Assembly (NCBI RefSeq): GCF_042433915.1
Contig: NZ_JBHLUN010000001.1
Span: 310,001-374,000, forward strand
DNA: 64,000 bases
From: Roseomonas elaeocarpi
Lineage (GTDB): Bacteria; Pseudomonadota; Alphaproteobacteria; Acetobacterales; Acetobacteraceae
Direction: 5' to 3'
The position numbers and the translations under genes were made by a program. Within the stretch, counting starts at the first letter, position 1; each line of letters opens with the position of its first letter. This document shows positions 33,008 to 41,042 of the stretch, piece by piece. The notes beneath the pieces were generated by a model. That model had not been told where the DNA came from and did not search any database. It saw only the letters and a list, made by a program, of their open reading frames with translations.

Positions 33008-34104
33008 CGGTTGTGGCCGCGCCCGTGATCGCGCCGCCGATGTCGCTGCTGGCGGAGTTGACGCATCGCTGCCCGCTGGCCTGTCCCTACTGCTCCAACC
33101 CGCTCGAGCTGGAGCACACGGCACGCGAGCTGGACACCGCGGCCTGGAAGCGCGTGCTGAGCGAGGCCGCGGATCTCGGCGTGCTGCAGGTGCATTTTTC
33201 CGGCGGCGAGCCGATGGTGCGGCGCGACCTCGAGGAACTGGTGCGCCACGCCCGGGCGGTCGATCTTTACAGCAACCTGATCACCTCCGGCGTCACCCTG
33301 ACCGAGGGGCGGCTGGCCGCGCTGATCGAGGCCGGGCTCGATCACGTCCAGCTCAGCTTCCAGGATGTCGACGCCGACAGCGCCGAGCGCATCGGCGGGC
33401 TACGGGGCGCGCAGGCGCGCAAGCTGGCCGCGGCCCGCATGATCCGCGCGGCCGACCTGGCGCTGACGGTCAACTTCGTGGTGCACCGCGAGAACGTCGC
33501 GAATGTCGGCGCCATGATCGAGCTGGCTGCGGAGCTCGGCGCGCGCCGGGTGGAGATCGCCCATACGCAGTATTACGGCTGGGGGCTGGTGAACCGCGAC
33601 GCGCTGCTGCCCAGCGCCGCGCAGCTGGAAGCGGCGACCGCCGCCGTCGAGGCCGCGCGCCTTCGTCACGCAGGGCGGATGGCGATCGACTACGTCACGC
33701 CCGACTACCATGCGACGCAGCCCAAGCCCTGCATGGGTGGCTGGGCGCAGCGCTTCGTCAACATCTCGCCGTCAGGTCTGGCGCTGCCCTGTCACGCCGC
33801 CGAAACCATCCCGGGCATGCTGTTCCCCTCCGTGCGGGAACACGCGCTGGGCGAGATCTGGCAGCACTCGGAGGCGTTCAACCGCTTCCGCGGCACCGAC
33901 TGGATGCCGGCGGAATGCCGCTCCTGTGCCCTGAAGGAGCGCGACTGGGGCGGCTGCCGATGCCAGGCGCTGGCGCTGGCCGGCGACGCTGCGGCCGCCG
34001 ACCCGGTCTGCGAACGCTCGCCCCATCATCAGCGGGTGCTGGCGGCGCTGGCCGCCAGCGAGGCGCCGGCGCCGGAGCTGGTCTGGCGCGTCAACCGGCG
34101 GTGA
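33004..34104 (+). CDS. pqqE: PqqA peptide cyclase PqqE (radical SAM)
   Basis: A 366-residue radical SAM/SPASM enzyme that forms the carbon-carbon bond between the Glu and Tyr of PqqA. The SAM cluster motif is CPLACPYC (Cys-x3-Cys-x2-Cys), followed by VHFSGGEPMVRRDL. The C-terminal SPASM region has many Cys residues (CHAAETIPG, CRSCALKERDWGGCRC and a final C). Length is normal. It is the last gene of the operon; its last 14 bases overlap the 3' end of the convergent sorbosone dehydrogenase gene. No pqqF protease gene is in this window. Confidence 0.97.
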   Translation: MTVVAAPVIAPPMSLLAELTHRCPLACPYCSNPLELEHTARELDTAAWKRVLSEAADLGVLQVHFSGGEPMVRRDLEELVRHARAVDLYSNLITSGVTLTEGRLAALIEAGLDHVQLSFQDVDADSAERIGGLRGAQARKLAAARMIRAADLALTVNFVVHRENVANVGAMIELAAELGARRVEIAHTQYYGWGLVNRDALLPSAAQLEAATAAVEAARLRHAGRMAIDYVTPDYHATQPKPCMGGWAQRFVNISPSGLALPCHAAETIPGMLFPSVREHALGEIWQHSEAFNRFRGTDWMPAECRSCALKERDWGGCRCQALALAGDAAAADPVCERSPHHQRVLAALAASEAPAPELVWRVNRR

Positions 34105-35392
34105 CGCGCCACACGACGTCGCCGACGTCGTCCACCATCAGCACCGCGCCGTCCGGGCCCATGTGCACGCCCACCGGGCGGCCGTAGGACTCCTTCTCGT
34201 CGGGTGCCAGGAAGCCCGACAGGATGTCGCGCGGCGGGCCGCTCGGGTGGCCGTCGGCGAAGGGCACGAAGACCAGCTTGTAGCCGCTGAGCAGGCTGCG
34301 GTTCCAGGAACCGTGCTGGCCGATCGCCATGCCCTCGGGGAAGCCGGGCAGCGTGCCTTCCGGCAGCCAGCACAGGCCGAGCGAGGCGGTATGTCCGCCC
34401 AGCGCGTAGTCCGGGGTGATGGCGCTGGCGACCTTGGCGGCGTCCTGCGGCACCCGGTCGTCGACGATGCGGTCCCAGTAGCAGTAGGGCCAGCCGTAGA
34501 AGCCGCCGTCGACCACGCTGGTCAGGTAGTCCGGCGGGGTTTCGTCGCCCAGGCCGTCGCGCTCGTTCACCACGGTCCAGAGCGCGCCGGTCTTGGGCTC
34601 CCACGCCATGCCCACGGCGTTGCGCAGGCCGGTGGCGAAGATGCGGCGCTGTTCGGTGGCGAGGTCGATCACGTGGATCGCGGCGCGGCCTTCTTCTTCC
34701 TCCATGCCGTTGTCGGCGATGTTGGTCATCGAGCCGACGCCGACGAAGAGCTTGGTCTGGTCCGGGCTGACCAGCAGGCTGCGCGTCCAGTGGCCGCCGG
34801 GCTTGAAGTCGCAGATCTTGCGCCCCGGTGCCTTGATGCTGTTGGCGCCCGGCTCGTAGGGGAAGGCCACGAGGCCGTCGGTGTTGCCGACGTAGAAGGT
34901 GTTGCCCACCAGCGCCATGCCGAAGGGCTGGTTGAGGTTTTCCAGGAAGCTGTGCCGGATCTCGGCGATGCCGTCGCCGTCGGCGTCGCGCAGCAGGGTG
35001 ATGCGGTTGGCGCTGACGCCCATGGCGGCGGCGCGCTTCATGGTCGCGACCTGGGCATAGTCCCACAGGTTCTTGGCGGGCCTGGTGACGCTGCTGGACT
35101 CCGCCACCAGCACGTCGCCGTTGGGCAGGACGCAGAGCCAGCGCGGGTGTTCCAGGTCAGTCGCGAAGGCGTTGACCTTCAGCCCCGGTGCCGCGATCGG
35201 CTTGCGTCCGCCGTGCCAGCCCCGGGCCGTCGGCATCTTGAGGGTCGGGATGGCACCCTGCGGCTTGGCCGTCGGGATGGCGGGGGCCTTGCCCCAGGCC
35301 GGCGTCGGCGTCCCGTCGGTCATGCGGCGGACCGCCACCGTGGCGGAGCCGACCGCGGCCACGAGCTGCGCGAAGATACCTGTGAAACTCAA
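34091..35392 (-). CDS. PQQ-dependent sorbosone/glucose dehydrogenase family protein
   Basis: A 433-residue six-bladed beta-propeller of the soluble sugar/L-sorbosone dehydrogenase family, which oxidises aldoses or aldehydes with PQQ. FATDLEHPRWLCVLPNGDVL begins the propeller; ATGLRNAVGMAWEP, VVNERDGLGDETPPDY, YGWPYCYWD and QHGSWNRS are diagnostic. A TTG at 35392 is taken as start because AGGAG lies eight bases upstream and it adds a hydrophobic segment (about residues 4-21) able to anchor the protein facing the periplasm; the next ATG is at 35323. Its position at the end of the pqq operon supports PQQ use. Confidence 0.87.
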   Translation of the reverse strand: MSFTGIFAQLVAAVGSATVAVRRMTDGTPTPAWGKAPAIPTAKPQGAIPTLKMPTARGWHGGRKPIAAPGLKVNAFATDLEHPRWLCVLPNGDVLVAESSSVTRPAKNLWDYAQVATMKRAAAMGVSANRITLLRDADGDGIAEIRHSFLENLNQPFGMALVGNTFYVGNTDGLVAFPYEPGANSIKAPGRKICDFKPGGHWTRSLLVSPDQTKLFVGVGSMTNIADNGMEEEEGRAAIHVIDLATEQRRIFATGLRNAVGMAWEPKTGALWTVVNERDGLGDETPPDYLTSVVDGGFYGWPYCYWDRIVDDRVPQDAAKVASAITPDYALGGHTASLGLCWLPEGTLPGFPEGMAIGQHGSWNRSLLSGYKLVFVPFADGHPSGPPRDILSGFLAPDEKESYGRPVGVHMGPDGAVLMVDDVGDVVWRVTAG

Positions 35393-35748
35393 AGGGGCCG
35401 CTCCTGTCGTGAGCCTTGCTGGCAGAAGATCAGCCGGTCTCCGGTTGATCAAGCCCCGGCCAGGCGGAACATCATCACCCTCTCGCTCGGTGGGCGGCTC
35501 CGCTCGCGGCCCGGGATGCCGCCGCGGCTGACGGGTTCCCGCCCGCAACCAGGCTGCGGGTGCCGGTGGGTGAGCCTGGAGACCCGTTCGCCGGCGCCTC
35601 CGCCCCTGGACATCCCGTGCGGCCGCAGGCCCCCTCCGGACACGATCCGCCGAAGCCGCGGCGGCAGCCTCGCACGCGGCTCCCCGACCGGCCGCGTGCC
35701 GCCTGGGTCGAAGGGGCTGCCGCTCGGCGTCGTTTGCCGGGTGCGTGC

Positions 35749-35763
35749 CATGGCCAAGCCATG
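35749..35763 (+). promoter_or_regulatory. Inverted repeat CATGGC-N3-GCCATG
   Basis: A perfect 6-base inverted repeat with a 3-base spacer, 56 bases upstream of the solute-binding-protein gene. It could be an operator. It does not match the ModE consensus I know, so the regulator is undefined. Confidence 0.35.
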
Positions 35764-35782
35764 CTGCGTCTGCTAACCGCTG

Positions 35783-35796
35783 TTCCCGTTCGGGAA
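35783..35796 (+). promoter_or_regulatory. Inverted repeat TTCCCG-TT-CGGGAA
   Basis: A perfect 6-base inverted repeat with a 2-base centre, ending 23 bases before the ATG at 35820. This position is where a repressor would cover the transcription start. Its regulator is unknown. Confidence 0.4.
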
Positions 35797-35819
35797 TATC
35801 GTGATCGAGCGGAGAAGTC

Positions 35820-36752
35820 ATGTACCGCAAGCGTCTGCTCTCGGCCGTGCTGGGGGGCCTGCTGCTCACCGGCGCCGCCGCGCCCTCCCATGCCGACGAG
35901 GCGTTCCGCGTCACCTATGCGGGTTCCATGGGCGTCGTCATGGACAAGGCCCTGGGCCCGGCCTTCGCCCGGCAGGAACACCTGACCTATGAGGGGCAGG
36001 GAGAGGGTGCCTACGGCATGGCCCGGCTGCTCGCCTCCCACAAGGTCACCGCGGACGTCTTCGTTTCCATCACGCCGGGGCCGATGAGCATCCTCAAGGA
36101 AGCGGGGCTGATGGACGAGGCGGTGCCGGTCGCCAGCACGCGCATGGTCATCGCCTATAATCCGCAAGGGCCCTACGCGGCGCGCTTCGAGGCGGCCTCC
36201 CGGCCCTCGCCCGCCGAGCCCTGGTGGAAGATCCTGATGACGCCGGGCTTTCATCTCGGCCGCACGGACCCGGCCTCCGATCCCGGCGGTCAGAACATCA
36301 TCTTCACGACGCTGCTCGCCGAGAAGTATTACCGCCAGCCCGGCCTCGCCCATGCCATCCTCGGCGACCCGCAGAACGAGGCGCAGATTTCCGGCGAGGG
36401 CGGGCTGCTGACGCGCCTGCGGGCCGGCCAGATCGATGCGGCGGGCGGCTACGAGAGCGCCACGATCTCGGCGCATCTGCCCTACGTCGTGCTGCCCGAC
36501 GAGATCAACCTGAGCAACCCGGCCATGGCACGGCAGTGGTACGACACCGTTTCCTTCAGCATCAAGGGCCATGACGGCAAGGAGCAGGTGCTGCACACCC
36601 AGCCGCTGGTGTTCTACGCCACCGTGCTGCGCAACGCCCCGCACCCGGACGAGGCCCGCCGGTTCGTCAGCTTCATGACCTCGGCCGAAGGGCAGGCGCT
36701 GCTGCGCGAAAACGGCTACGGACCGCCCAAGGGCGACAACCTCGCCCCCTGA
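35820..36752 (+). CDS. Molybdate/tungstate-type ABC substrate-binding protein
   Basis: A 310-residue periplasmic binding protein with a clear signal peptide (RKRLLSAVLGGLLLTGAAAP, cleavage after Ala near residue 25). The mature protein opens with VTYAGSMGVVMDKALGPAFA and continues with ADVFVSITPGPM, the anion-cradling layout of the WtpA/ModA type, and DPGGQNIIFTTLLAEKYY. Tungstate or molybdate is the best guess, which would suit the molybdenum hydroxylase encoded at 26542-30297. A permease gene follows 54 bases downstream, but no ATPase gene is next to it. Confidence 0.8.
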   Translation: MYRKRLLSAVLGGLLLTGAAAPSHADEAFRVTYAGSMGVVMDKALGPAFARQEHLTYEGQGEGAYGMARLLASHKVTADVFVSITPGPMSILKEAGLMDEAVPVASTRMVIAYNPQGPYAARFEAASRPSPAEPWWKILMTPGFHLGRTDPASDPGGQNIIFTTLLAEKYYRQPGLAHAILGDPQNEAQISGEGGLLTRLRAGQIDAAGGYESATISAHLPYVVLPDEINLSNPAMARQWYDTVSFSIKGHDGKEQVLHTQPLVFYATVLRNAPHPDEARRFVSFMTSAEGQALLRENGYGPPKGDNLAP

Positions 36753-36806
36753 CCGCAGTGCGGCCGGACGGGTCCCTCCCGTTCCGGCCGCGCCGGACCA
36801 CGGAAC

Positions 36807-37580
36807 ATGACCACCGGACCCCTGCCCAGGTCTTCCGCGCCGCGCGTGCTCGCCTGGCTGCTCATCCCGGCCTGCCTGCTGATGCTGGCCCCCTTCGCCA
36901 CCCTGCTGCGGGAAACATCCTGGCGGGATTTCACCCTGGCCTACGGCGATGCGCGCGCGGTGGGAACCTCGTTCGGGCTGGGGCTGGTGGCGATCGTCGC
37001 GATCGCCCTGCTCGGAACGCCGCTGGCGCTCTGGCAGGCCCGCACGCGCGCGGCCATCCGGCCGCTGGTGGACGCCCTCGTGCTCGCCACGGCCGCGACG
37101 CCGCCGCTGGCCATGGGCATCCTGCTCGTGTCGGTTTACGGCCCCTACGGCAGCGTGGGGGGCGGGCTGGCGCGGCTCGGGCTGACGCTCAACAACAATC
37201 CCGCCGCCTTCGTGCTGGCGCAGGTCTATGCCGGCATCGGCTACTACGTGCTGGCGGCGCGCAATGCTTTCGAGGCCTTCAGCCCCGTCGCGGAACAGGC
37301 CGCGCAGAGCCTTGGTGCCAATGGCTGGCAGACGTTTCGCCGCGTCACGCTGCCGCTCGCCGCGCGCGGGCTGCTGGGCGGGCTGGTGCTCGCCTGGGTG
37401 CGGCTCATCGGCGAGTTCGGCATCGTCATGGTCTTCGCCTACTTCCCACAAGGGATCCCGGTGAAGCTCTACGTGGATCTGCAGGACGAGGGGCTGGATG
37501 CCGTTTACGCCCTGCTCTGGGTCCTGCTGCTCATGACTCTGCCGCTGCCCGTCCTGGGGGCCTTCCGGCGGCGGCGCTGA
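36807..37580 (+). CDS. ABC transporter permease, molybdate/tungstate/sulfate type
   Basis: A 257-residue inner-membrane permease with about six helices. The cytoplasmic EAA loop reads AAQSLGANGWQTFRRVTLPL, the site that docks the ATPase, and it is followed by WVRLIGEFGIVMVFAY, matching the LGEFG motif of ModB/CysT/WtpB permeases. It should move the anion captured by the protein encoded at 35820. The transcript then meets the convergent AraC gene, so the expected ATPase subunit is missing here and must be supplied from elsewhere. Confidence 0.85.
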   Translation: MTTGPLPRSSAPRVLAWLLIPACLLMLAPFATLLRETSWRDFTLAYGDARAVGTSFGLGLVAIVAIALLGTPLALWQARTRAAIRPLVDALVLATAATPPLAMGILLVSVYGPYGSVGGGLARLGLTLNNNPAAFVLAQVYAGIGYYVLAARNAFEAFSPVAEQAAQSLGANGWQTFRRVTLPLAARGLLGGLVLAWVRLIGEFGIVMVFAYFPQGIPVKLYVDLQDEGLDAVYALLWVLLLMTLPLPVLGAFRRRR

Positions 37581-37692
37581 TGCCCTAGCGCCATTCGACG
37601 CGCGTCCGGCAGCATCCCCGCCCCGCCGCGGCGGAGCATCGGGGGAAAGATGCTTCGCGGCCGCCGCCAGTTCCGGAGCGGTGCCCCTGGTC

Positions 37693-38589
37693 TCAGCCGG
37701 CGCTCGAGGCGTCCGCGCCCCTGCGGCCGCGCAGGCGTTCCGTGTCGCGTCCCGGCGGGGCGCCGAACATGCGGGCGTATTCGCGGCTGAACTGCGACGC
37801 GCTGCCGTAGCCGACCATGTGCCCGGCGCGGGCGACGTCGGCGCTGCTGCCGAGGAGCTGGCGGGCTTCCTGGAGGCGGAGCATCTTCTGGTACTGGAGT
37901 GGGCTCATCGCCGTGGCCGCCTTGAAGTGGCGGTGAAACGAGGCCGGGCTCATCCCCGCGAGCTCGGCGAGCTGTTCCACGCGCAGCGCCTCGTCGAAAT
38001 GCGCCCGGATCCAGGCGATCGCGCGACGGACCTGGCTCAGCTGGCTGTCGGCGCGGGCGACCTGGCGCAGCGCGCCGCCCTGCGGCCCCTTCAGGAGGCG
38101 GTAGAGCACCTCGCGCTCATGCACCGGCGCGAGCACCGGGATGTCGTCGGGCGTGTCGAGCAGCCGCAGCAGGCGCGACAGGGCGTCGAGCAGGTCGGGC
38201 GTCACGGCGCTGACCGCGAAGCCGGTGGTTTCGCCCTCGGGGGCGGGCGGCATGTCCAGGATCAGCGAGCACAGCGCCGCCCGGTCCAGCTTCAGGCTGA
38301 AGGCCAGGTAGGGCTGCGCCCGGGTGCCCTCGATCACCCAGCTCGAGGCCGGGAACTCGACGGTCGCGATGAAGTAGTTCGCCGGGTCGTAGCGCAGGGT
38401 GCGCCGGCCGACCGTGATCTGCTTGGCGCCCTGCAGAACCAGGACGAGCGAGGGCTCGTAGAGGCCGTGCGTCGGACTGGGCGTGACCTGGCCGCTGTGC
38501 ACCAGCACGCGCGGCAGGCCGGTCTGGTGACGCAGGCCCTCGGCGTGGCGCTCCGCGATCTCGCGCATCCGTGTCAGCTGGTCCTGCAT
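37693..38589 (-). CDS. AraC-family transcriptional regulator
   Basis: A 298-residue regulator. Residues 1-170 form the AraC-type N-terminal effector domain (LVLQGAKQITVGRRTLRYDP region), and the C-terminal 100 residues hold two helix-turn-helix units (AIAWIRAHFDEALRVEQLAE then MSPASFHRHFKAATAMSPLQ). It is divergent from the aldo/keto reductase gene at 38812, the usual pairing of this regulator subgroup with an oxidoreductase it activates. The ATG at 38589 fits the family; the longer frame upstream is a shadow of the reductase gene. Confidence 0.9.
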   Translation of the reverse strand: MQDQLTRMREIAERHAEGLRHQTGLPRVLVHSGQVTPSPTHGLYEPSLVLVLQGAKQITVGRRTLRYDPANYFIATVEFPASSWVIEGTRAQPYLAFSLKLDRAALCSLILDMPPAPEGETTGFAVSAVTPDLLDALSRLLRLLDTPDDIPVLAPVHEREVLYRLLKGPQGGALRQVARADSQLSQVRRAIAWIRAHFDEALRVEQLAELAGMSPASFHRHFKAATAMSPLQYQKMLRLQEARQLLGSSADVARAGHMVGYGSASQFSREYARMFGAPPGRDTERLRGRRGADASSAG

Positions 38590-38665
38590 GCTTCCCCCAT
38601 CGCGCCGTGCCGCGGCGGAGGCAAGTGGGTTCCGCCTCCCACGGGGTGCCACAGGGCATCGGTGA

Positions 38666-38697
38666 GAGGATCGGGCAAGAGATCGAGACGATCGGGC
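38666..38697 (+). promoter_or_regulatory. 21-base-phased direct repeats between the AraC and reductase genes
   Basis: GAGGATCGGGC (38666-38676) and GACGATCGGGC (38687-38697) are direct repeats whose starts are 21 bases apart, two helical turns. That is the layout of AraC-family operators, and they lie in the divergent gap of the AraC gene and the aldo/keto reductase. Confidence 0.5.
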
Positions 38698-38811
38698 TTT
38701 GCGGAAACAGGGGCGGCGCCGATCTGGTCGCCGGTGCCGGGATGGCGGGTGCGGCGGGCGGTTCGCGCCGGCGCCGCGTCGCGGCGCGCAGGTTTCGGAA
38801 AGGATGACCCC

Positions 38812-39804
38812 ATGAAGTACCGCAGGCTTGGCCAGGGTCTCGAGGTGTCGGCGATCGGCATCGGCTGCATGCCCATGATCCGCGAGGGCAACATCAACTA
38901 CGGCACCGCCGACGATGCGGTGTCGACGCGCACGATCCACGAGGCGATCGACCTTGGCATCACCTTCTTCGACACCGCCGAGATGTACGGGCCCTTCCGC
39001 AACGAGGAGCTCGTCGGCGCGGCGATCAAGGGCCGGCGCGAGGGGCTGGTGATCGCGACGAAGTTCGCGATGCGCTGGGACGGGAACAGGCCGGCCGGGA
39101 TCGACGGCAGCCCGGAGAACGCGCGCCGTGCCTGCGAGGGATCGCTGAAGCGGCTTGGCATCGACACGATCGACCTGTTCTACCAGCACCGCGTCGATCC
39201 CAACGTGCCGATCGAGGAAACGGTGGGCGGCATGGCCGAGCTCGTGCGGGAGGGCAAGGTGCGCTTCCTGGGGCTCTCCGAAGCGGCTGCCGCGACGGTG
39301 CGGCGCGCGGCCAAGGTGCATCCGATCGCGGCGTTGCAGAGCGAGTATTCGATCTGGGAGCGCGACGTCGAGGGTGACGTCCTCGCCGCCTGTCGGGAGA
39401 ACGGCATCGGCTTCGTGCCCTACAGCCCGCTCGGCCGCGGCTTCCTGGCGGGGGGCATCCGCAGCCTGGACGAGCTGCCCGCCGGTGACTGGCGGCGCAA
39501 CGACCCGCGCTACTCACCTGAGAACATGCCGAAGAACCTCGCGATCGTGGACGCGATCGCGGCGGTGGCCGCGCGCCACGGCGTGTCCAACGCGCAGGTC
39601 GCCCTGGCCTGGCTGCTGGCGCAGGGCGACGACATCGTGCCGATCCCCGGCGTGAAGCGCAGCGAAACGCTGCGCGACAGCGCGGGCGCCCCCGACGTCA
39701 CGCTCACCGCGGAGGACCTCGCGGCGATCGAGGCGGTGGCGCCGAATGGCGGCACGGCGGGCCCGCGCTACGCGGCGGCCGGGATGGCGACCGTCAAGCT
39801 CTAG
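38812..39804 (+). CDS. Aldo/keto reductase
   Basis: A 330-residue NADPH-dependent aldo/keto reductase (AKR13-like branch). The catalytic tetrad is visible: FFDTAEMYGPFRNEELVG with the Asp and Tyr, VIATKFAMRWDG with the Lys, and LFYQHRVDPNVPIEE with the His. SEYSIWERDVE and the PIPGVKRSE nucleotide-binding loop are also typical. It reduces aldehydes or ketones; the physiological substrate is not known. ATG 38812 directly precedes the conserved YRRLGQGLEVSAIGIGCM strand; long upstream open frames are not part of it. Confidence 0.92.
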   Translation: MKYRRLGQGLEVSAIGIGCMPMIREGNINYGTADDAVSTRTIHEAIDLGITFFDTAEMYGPFRNEELVGAAIKGRREGLVIATKFAMRWDGNRPAGIDGSPENARRACEGSLKRLGIDTIDLFYQHRVDPNVPIEETVGGMAELVREGKVRFLGLSEAAAATVRRAAKVHPIAALQSEYSIWERDVEGDVLAACRENGIGFVPYSPLGRGFLAGGIRSLDELPAGDWRRNDPRYSPENMPKNLAIVDAIAAVAARHGVSNAQVALAWLLAQGDDIVPIPGVKRSETLRDSAGAPDVTLTAEDLAAIEAVAPNGGTAGPRYAAAGMATVKL

Positions 39805-40284
39805 GCTGCGCGACGCGGCGGACTGCCGGACACCAGGGGCGGCGACGGGTCGCGCCGGGGCGGTTCGCCGCCACCCCGCCGGCCCCGCAACTGCAAGGCA
39901 GGGCGTTGCAGGCCACCTGCTCGGTCGCGGGCGGCACGCCCGCCGGACCCGCTGCTGTGCCGCTCCGGCACCGCTTCGCCGTGGCGGCTTTCGTGACGGG
40001 GCTGGACGAGTTCGAGATCGCCGACGTGATCCACGGTGCCGCCTTCTTGAACTGGGCGAACCGGCTGACGCTGTGGCTCGGCAAGTTCTCGGTGCAAGGC
40101 TGAGCGCCGCGCCCGCCGGAGGGCAGCCCCTTGGCAGGCCTCGGCTCGCGACGGTGCTCGGGCCAAAGCTGGCGACGGAGACGGGGGTGGGGGCTGGTCC
40201 GGCCTGTTTTCCGGCAGCGAGGTTGGGAATGAGGCCGGGCATCCCATCTGGGGAGCGGTGTTCCCATGATGGTCGGAGAGGTTC
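39805..40284. other. Gap containing one enzyme remnant
   Basis: A 480-base stretch between the aldo/keto reductase and the DUF3016 gene. Apart from the carboxymuconolactone-decarboxylase-like fragment at 40002-40103, I find no gene or clear regulatory element. GGAGAGG near the right end is the ribosome site of the next gene. Confidence 0.5.
40002..40103 (+). pseudogene. C-terminal fragment of a carboxymuconolactone-decarboxylase-like protein
   Basis: A frame open to its stop at 40103 ends in LDEFEIADVIHGAAFLNWAN followed by RLTLWLGK, which resembles the C-terminal helix pair of AhpD/CMD-type peroxidase-related enzymes (a D-x-I-H-x-A-A-F-x-N-W-A-N-R pattern). The Cys-x-x-Cys active-site part and the rest of the domain are absent, so this is a truncated relic. 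Similarity is judged by eye over about 30 residues. Confidence 0.5.
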
Positions 40285-40791
40285 TTGCTTCGCATCGGTC
40301 CTGCCTTGCTCGGTTCCCTGCTCGCCGGGATGGTGGCGCTCCAGGACGCCCGCGCGGGCGAGGCGAGCGTGCGCTTCGTGGCGCCGGAGCGCTTCACCGA
40401 CGCCAGCATCAACGGGGATCACCGCGTCGGCGCGGACGCACCGGCCCTGCAGGAGCTGGCCCGCTTCATTGAACGGCTGGCCGGGCGCGGGCTGCCGGCG
40501 GGGCAGACGCTCGAGGTGGAGGTCACCGACGTCGATCTGGCGGGGCGCTACGAGCCCTGGCGCATCGACGCGCAGAGCACGCGCATCGTGACGTCGGCGA
40601 CCTGGCCCCGCATCCGGCTGCGCTACCGCCTCGTCGAGGGAGACCGGGTGATCCGGTCGGGCGAGGACGACGTCCATGACCAGACCTTCGAGATGCGCCC
40701 GGGTCGCCTGACCTCCGGCGACCGGTTGTTCTCGGAAAAGGCCATGCTCGACGACTGGTTCCACGCGAAGTTCAGCGGCCGGACGCCGTGA
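40285..40791 (+). CDS. DUF3016-family secreted protein
   Basis: A 168-residue protein with an N-terminal signal peptide (about residues 1-24, GPALLGSLLAGMVALQDARA). The mature part matches the DUF3016 pattern: VRFVAPERFTDA, an LEVEVTDVDLAGRYEPW strand, and a C-terminal EKAMLDDWFHAKF. The function of the family is unknown; it is expected in the periplasm. The TTG at 40285 is used because GGAGAGG lies just upstream and no ATG precedes the signal peptide. It stands alone between a gap and a convergent iron-uptake operon. Confidence 0.82.
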   Translation: MLRIGPALLGSLLAGMVALQDARAGEASVRFVAPERFTDASINGDHRVGADAPALQELARFIERLAGRGLPAGQTLEVEVTDVDLAGRYEPWRIDAQSTRIVTSATWPRIRLRYRLVEGDRVIRSGEDDVHDQTFEMRPGRLTSGDRLFSEKAMLDDWFHAKFSGRTP

Positions 40792-40953
40792 GGGCGGAAC
40801 GGTCCGCGGGTTTTCCCCACGGCTGAAACTGCGGCGGGTCGTCCGCCGGTTCTGGCAACCCAGGCGCGCCTGACAACGGTTCGTCTGCCGACCCTGACAG
40901 CGCCGGCCGGACAACGGCTTCCGTGGCGCGTCACCGGTGGCGGTGCCGCGGCC

Positions 40954-40983
40954 GGGAAAGGCGCGGCATCGCGGCGCCTTCCC
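40954..40983. terminator. Hairpin between DUF3016 and the efe operon
   Basis: GGGAAAGGCGC and GCGCCTTCCC pair as a 10-base stem with one bulged A around a 9-base loop, in the gap between two convergent genes. It may end transcripts from both sides. Confidence 0.5.
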
Positions 40984-41042
40984 ACGTCGCGGCCTCGCCT
41001 CCGGCCGCGCCGGAACGGCCGTTCAGGCGTCGCGCGCTTGGC

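Larger units (their letters stand above)
35393..35819. other. Intergenic region between divergent PQQ-dehydrogenase and binding-protein genes
   Basis: A 427-base divergent gap. No gene is recognised in it. Its right end, within about 75 bases of the ATG at 35820, contains two perfect inverted repeats, annotated separately, so it is probably a regulated promoter region. Confidence 0.5.

Noticed and set aside
37681..38811. Open frame extending the aldo/keto reductase by 377 codons at its N-terminus
   Set aside because: It is the antisense of the AraC gene; the reductase starts at the ATG at 38812.
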